Shown here piece by piece: positions 60,958 to 64,000 of a stretch of 64,000 nucleotides of DNA. The stretch is from assembly GCA_038225475.1 (NCBI GenBank), contig JBBRRA010000005.1, positions 124,001 through 188,000 on the forward strand, read 5' to 3'. The notes beneath the pieces were generated by a model. The model did not search any database. It worked only from the letters and a program-made list of their open reading frames with translations, and had not been told where the DNA came from. The first letter of the stretch is position 1. Each line of letters opens with the position of its first letter. Position numbers and translations under genes: made by a program. This stretch comes from Polymorphobacter_B sp038225475. GTDB lineage: Bacteria > Pseudomonadota > Alphaproteobacteria > Sphingomonadales > Sphingomonadaceae.

Positions 60958-61866
60958 TTAAAACTCGCTCAGGACCGAGCCGACCACCGTGCTGCGCGAC
61001 GCTGCCAACTGTCCGGCCAACGTGGCGACGTCGTTGACGAATGTATGGTCGCGGCGCGCAACGATCACGCTATAGCCGATTGCTGCAGCGACGGTCAGCG
61101 CGTCAGCGCAACTGTTGGCCGGCGGCGTGTCGAAAATTGCGATGTCGTACTCGCGCAACAGCATGTTCATGCCGTCGCGGAAGCGAGCACTCGACAGAAG
61201 CTCCTGCGGCCGCGGGACCGGCGGGCCGGCAGCGATCAGCGAAAGGTTCGGGAGCACATTGGCGTGCACGACCCGTTCCGGACGTGTCACCTCGAGACCG
61301 AGATAGCTCGACAACCCTGGCCCGTTAGGATCAACCCCGAACATCTGATCGAGCCGCGGAGACCGCAAATTGGCATCGACTAGCAGCGTCTTCGTCCCGA
61401 TCTGCGACAATGCTGCAGCCAAATTCGCTGCGATAAAGCTGCAGCCAATTGCCTCCACCGGCGCAATCACCGCAAGCGCCCGACGGCCGGGCTTGATGTG
61501 CTGCGCGATGATCTGCGTCCGCAGTAAACGGATGGATTCAGCGCGCGCGCCGGTCGGATCGCTGATGACGATAAGCTCATCCGAGACGGGACGCCGCGGT
61601 GCGCCCTGAAGCGCCAAGCTGTTGATCAGTTGCTCCCGGGCACGGTTGAGGTCCTCGGTTCCGATAAAGCCGAGTTCAAGCGCGGATTGGTCGAAATCGA
61701 GTCCGCGCTCGCGCTGGTGTGCGATAACCCGCGACGCTTCCTCGTCAGTCAGCAGCCCGAGCCGAAGCAGCGTATCGCGGATCGGCGCATCGGCCTGCAG
61801 CGTGCCGTCGTCGACAAGGGTTGTACCGGAGGGATTGATTAAATCGGTCACTGTGCAGCTTGCCAT
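60958..61866 (-). CDS. epsG: EpsG-like chain-length determinant BY-kinase/ATPase
   Basis: A 302-residue cytoplasmic ParA/CpsD-like ATPase. An N-terminal GspE-type helical domain (LLRLGLLTDEEASRVIAHQRERG) precedes the ATPase. The P-loop position reads APVEAIGCSFIAANLA, lacking the usual GKS/T lysine; Walker A' and B are normal (LLVDANLRSP, IAIFDTPPA). EpsG proteins often show this altered P-loop. It overlaps epsF by 19 bases and probably regulates polymer length with it. Confidence 0.83.
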   Translation of the reverse strand: MASCTVTDLINPSGTTLVDDGTLQADAPIRDTLLRLGLLTDEEASRVIAHQRERGLDFDQSALELGFIGTEDLNRAREQLINSLALQGAPRRPVSDELIVISDPTGARAESIRLLRTQIIAQHIKPGRRALAVIAPVEAIGCSFIAANLAAALSQIGTKTLLVDANLRSPRLDQMFGVDPNGPGLSSYLGLEVTRPERVVHANVLPNLSLIAAGPPVPRPQELLSSARFRDGMNMLLREYDIAIFDTPPANSCADALTVAAAIGYSVIVARRDHTFVNDVATLAGQLAASRSTVVGSVLSEF

Positions 61867-63248
61867 TCTACAGGAGCAGGGATCGGCGGCCGACCAAGCA
61901 GCCGTCGTCCCCAGCTGTTTGCCTGGCGACCGGCGGGATTGCCGATAACCGCAAGCACGGGGACCTTCGATGCATAGGCAAGATCCTCACTGCTGCGGAC
62001 GCGGCGTGATAACAACTCAACAGTAACTGCCGCCAGCAGGCCAAGCACGAGCCCGCCACCAAGTGCCAATGCAGCGATCAACGGCATGTTCGGAAATGAC
62101 GGCTTTGGGCTAGCGATCGCCTCGCCAAGCACCACCAAGCCGGTTTCAGAGACGCTGGCCTGTAGCCGCAGATCAGCTGCACGCTCGGCCGCTTTTTCAT
62201 ACTGCTGGCGCCGCAAATCGACCTCGCGCTGCAGCTGCGCGAGCTGGTCAAGCTGCGGCTTCATCGCGAGTACCTTGGTGCGCTGCGCAGCATATTCCGA
62301 TTCTAGTTGTCCGACGCTGGCGCGTGACGACGCCGACGACGCGCTGCCAACCGATCGTGCGGCGCTCGTCTCCTTGACAAGTTGCTGCGCAAGCAGACCA
62401 CGACGCTGCACCAACCCAATGTAGGTCGGGTTTGAAGGGCCGAGCTTTTCAGCCGCCTGTGCAATAGCATCGTCCATCGCGTTAAGCTGCGAGCGCAGCT
62501 GCTCGACCTGCGGCGAAGTCATTGCGGTCTGCGCCACGCTCGCCTCGACGCTACCCGACGACCCGCGGGCCATCATCAAAGCATTTTGCAGTCCATCGAG
62601 CTTGGCGGTCTCAGCATCGCCGCCGCCCGGGACCATAATGATATTCTTGTCTTTTTCGAATGCGGATGCGGCCGCTTCGGCAGCAGCGAGTGCACGCTGC
62701 GCTTTGGACGCCTGATCCAGATACCAATCGGCGGTGCGCCCGGCGGCGTCCGTACGAAACCGCAGACTCGCATCGATATAGGCATCGCGGAGTGCAGTTA
62801 CAGCGCGCTTGGCTACCTGCGGGTCTTCGGCGGTATAAGTGATTTCAAGGATATTGCTGCCCTCGAGCAGTTCGGCCTTGGTATGATCGATGACACGCTT
62901 GACGAGCCAACGGCGAAGGTCTTCCTCCCCGCTTGAATTATGCTCGAACTTGCGCAGCAGGTCGGGATCCTTTTCCATCCCCAAGCGATCGACGACATCG
63001 CCTGCGACGCGGTAGTCGGTGATCAGCTCGATCTGCGTCAGCGTATAGCTGCGCTCAAATTGCGATGCGATGACCGCGCCGGTAACGGGATCGGGCTTGA
63101 TCACGTCGAAAATGACCCGCGCGCGGGCCGGGTATTGCGCCGGCAATATCTTGGCCACGATAAGTGCCACAGCAAAGACGCTGATCATCGTTGCGATGAT
63201 GATCATACGCCGCGCCATCAGCACGCGCAGAAATTGTGCGAGGCTCAT
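61848..63248 (-). CDS. epsF: Polysaccharide chain-length determinant (Wzz/EpsF-like)
   Basis: A 466-residue inner-membrane co-polymerase. Helix 1 (residues 14-34, MIIIATMISVFAVALIVAKIL) and helix 2 (about 400-420, LIAALALGGGLVLGLLAAVTVEL) flank a periplasmic coiled-coil domain rich in Ala/Gln/Glu (about 160-370). The Wzz motif region near helix 2 has PSFPNMPLIAA. There is no kinase domain; the ATPase is the separate EpsG. Confidence 0.88.
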   Translation of the reverse strand: MSLAQFLRVLMARRMIIIATMISVFAVALIVAKILPAQYPARARVIFDVIKPDPVTGAVIASQFERSYTLTQIELITDYRVAGDVVDRLGMEKDPDLLRKFEHNSSGEEDLRRWLVKRVIDHTKAELLEGSNILEITYTAEDPQVAKRAVTALRDAYIDASLRFRTDAAGRTADWYLDQASKAQRALAAAEAAASAFEKDKNIIMVPGGGDAETAKLDGLQNALMMARGSSGSVEASVAQTAMTSPQVEQLRSQLNAMDDAIAQAAEKLGPSNPTYIGLVQRRGLLAQQLVKETSAARSVGSASSASSRASVGQLESEYAAQRTKVLAMKPQLDQLAQLQREVDLRRQQYEKAAERAADLRLQASVSETGLVVLGEAIASPKPSFPNMPLIAALALGGGLVLGLLAAVTVELLSRRVRSSEDLAYASKVPVLAVIGNPAGRQANSWGRRLLGRPPIPAPVEWQAAQ

Positions 63249-63282
63249 TGGTCAAGCCACTCCGTCGAAACGCCAGCCGAAC

Positions 63283-64000
63283 TCAAAACAGTCGTTCCTT
63301 TACAATCAGAACGTCGTTGCGCTTGATCAATTGATCGAGCTCGGCATCGCTATCCTTTACGCCCGGCCGGTGCAATGTCACCTTGCGGTCGGAGCCCGCC
63401 GCAGTCACGCCGCCCGACAATGCCAAGGCCTGCCGCAGCGTCATTTCGCGGAGCACTGGGTAAGTCCCGGGCTTGTTGACCTGACCGTAGATGTAAAACG
63501 TGTCAGCATCAGGCACGAAAAGTGTGTCACCGGGCTCGAGGATCGGATCCTTGTCCGGTGCGCCACGTACAAGCGCCTCGGTGTCAAGCTGGACTTCCTT
63601 GAAGTCGCTGCCGCGCCGCAGATATACATAGTTCGCACCAGCGTCCTTGATCCAGCCTGCCTTGAGCAGCATCTCAAGCGCGCGATAGGTCTTGTCGAGC
63701 GGATAAACGCCCGGGGTCGTCACTTTGCCGGCGACATTGACAGTCTTGCTGACATAACCGCCGATTTCGATATTGACGACGGGGTTCTTGAAGAAGCCGC
63801 CGGCGACAAATTTCTTCGTGATCGTGTCGGCAAGCTGGACCGTCGTCGCGCCGGCCGCCTGGATCACACCGATCAGCGGCATTACGACGGTGCCGTCAGG
63901 CTTGATCCGGGTGGTGATCCCGGCGTCCGGCTGTCCGTAGACTTGAATCTGAATCGTATCGTTCGCGCCCAACACATAACCGTGATCGGCAGGCTCAACT
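63283..64000 (-). CDS. epsE: Polysaccharide export outer-membrane protein, Wza/EpsE-like (5' end outside window)
   Basis: The visible 239 codons hold a polysaccharide biosynthesis/export domain (YVLGANDTIQIQVYGQPD, IKPDGTVVMPLIGVIQAAG) and two SLBB domains (VNVAGKVTTPGVYPL, FYIYGQVNKPGTYPVL). The N-terminus with its lipoprotein signal lies beyond base 64000. It forms the outer-membrane export channel; epsF follows after 34 bp. Confidence 0.9.
   Translation of the reverse strand, partial: VEPADHGYVLGANDTIQIQVYGQPDAGITTRIKPDGTVVMPLIGVIQAAGATTVQLADTITKKFVAGGFFKNPVVNIEIGGYVSKTVNVAGKVTTPGVYPLDKTYRALEMLLKAGWIKDAGANYVYLRRGSDFKEVQLDTEALVRGAPDKDPILEPGDTLFVPDADTFYIYGQVNKPGTYPVLREMTLRQALALSGGVTAAGSDRKVTLHRPGVKDSDAELDQLIKRNDVLIVKERLF

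Overview
The window comes from a GC-rich alphaproteobacterium, most likely a member of the Sphingomonadales. The evidence is a PEPxxWA-type C-terminal sorting signal together with an exosortase V locus, several TonB-dependent receptors, a UrcA-family remnant, a DUF2794 gene, O-succinylhomoserine sulfhydrylase (MetZ), and a phoR-phoU-phoB cluster. No rRNA, tRNA, CRISPR array, prophage or insertion sequence was recognised. Genes are tightly packed, and many neighbours share ATGA or TGATG overlaps.

The standout region is 3.5-12.7 kb. Two very large genes overlap by one base: a three-domain propionyl-CoA synthase (1796 aa) and a two-SDR-domain malonyl-CoA reductase (1228 aa). Together they encode the reductive half-route malonyl-CoA -> malonate semialdehyde -> 3-hydroxypropionate -> 3-hydroxypropionyl-CoA -> acryloyl-CoA -> propionyl-CoA, the signature steps of the Chloroflexus 3-hydroxypropionate bi-cycle. 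Homologues are known in marine aerobic anoxygenic phototrophs such as Erythrobacter sp. NAP1. No photosynthesis gene, acyl-CoA carboxylase or propionyl-CoA assimilation gene is visible here, so the physiological role stays open.

Other blocks, left to right: ybbP-ybbA diverging from tesA-thpR (0-3.5 kb); osmC, a PEP-CTERM GDSL esterase, an MFS transporter and an SDR (12.7-16.8 kb); a glnBA operon with a sigma-54-like promoter (16.9-18.7 kb); two outer-membrane barrel proteins and a candidate small RNA with a strong intrinsic terminator (19.3-21.6 kb); parE; a metZ-apaG-LysR operon; an OprB-like porin; and a sucrose-type locus at 28.1-34.3 kb (TonB receptor, LacI regulator, GH68 sucrase and MFS permease) carrying two identical GCAATCGATTGC palindromes. 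Then come pgsA-moaD-moaE, a quinone oxidoreductase, oxyR diverging from ahpC-ahpD, assorted housekeeping and hypothetical genes, gph-phoR-phoU-phoB (without pst genes), glmU-glmS, a frameshifted urcA, a DUF3617 gene, uvrB, a secreted metallophosphoesterase adjacent to a TonB receptor, and finally an exopolysaccharide/exosortase V cluster running out of the window (57.5-64 kb).

Functional themes are carbon assimilation through 3-hydroxypropionate, outer-membrane nutrient scavenging (sucrose and phosphorylated compounds), nitrogen and phosphate sensing, peroxide defence, and surface polysaccharide linked to protein sorting. Assignments rest on motifs and family knowledge read by eye; no database search was run.
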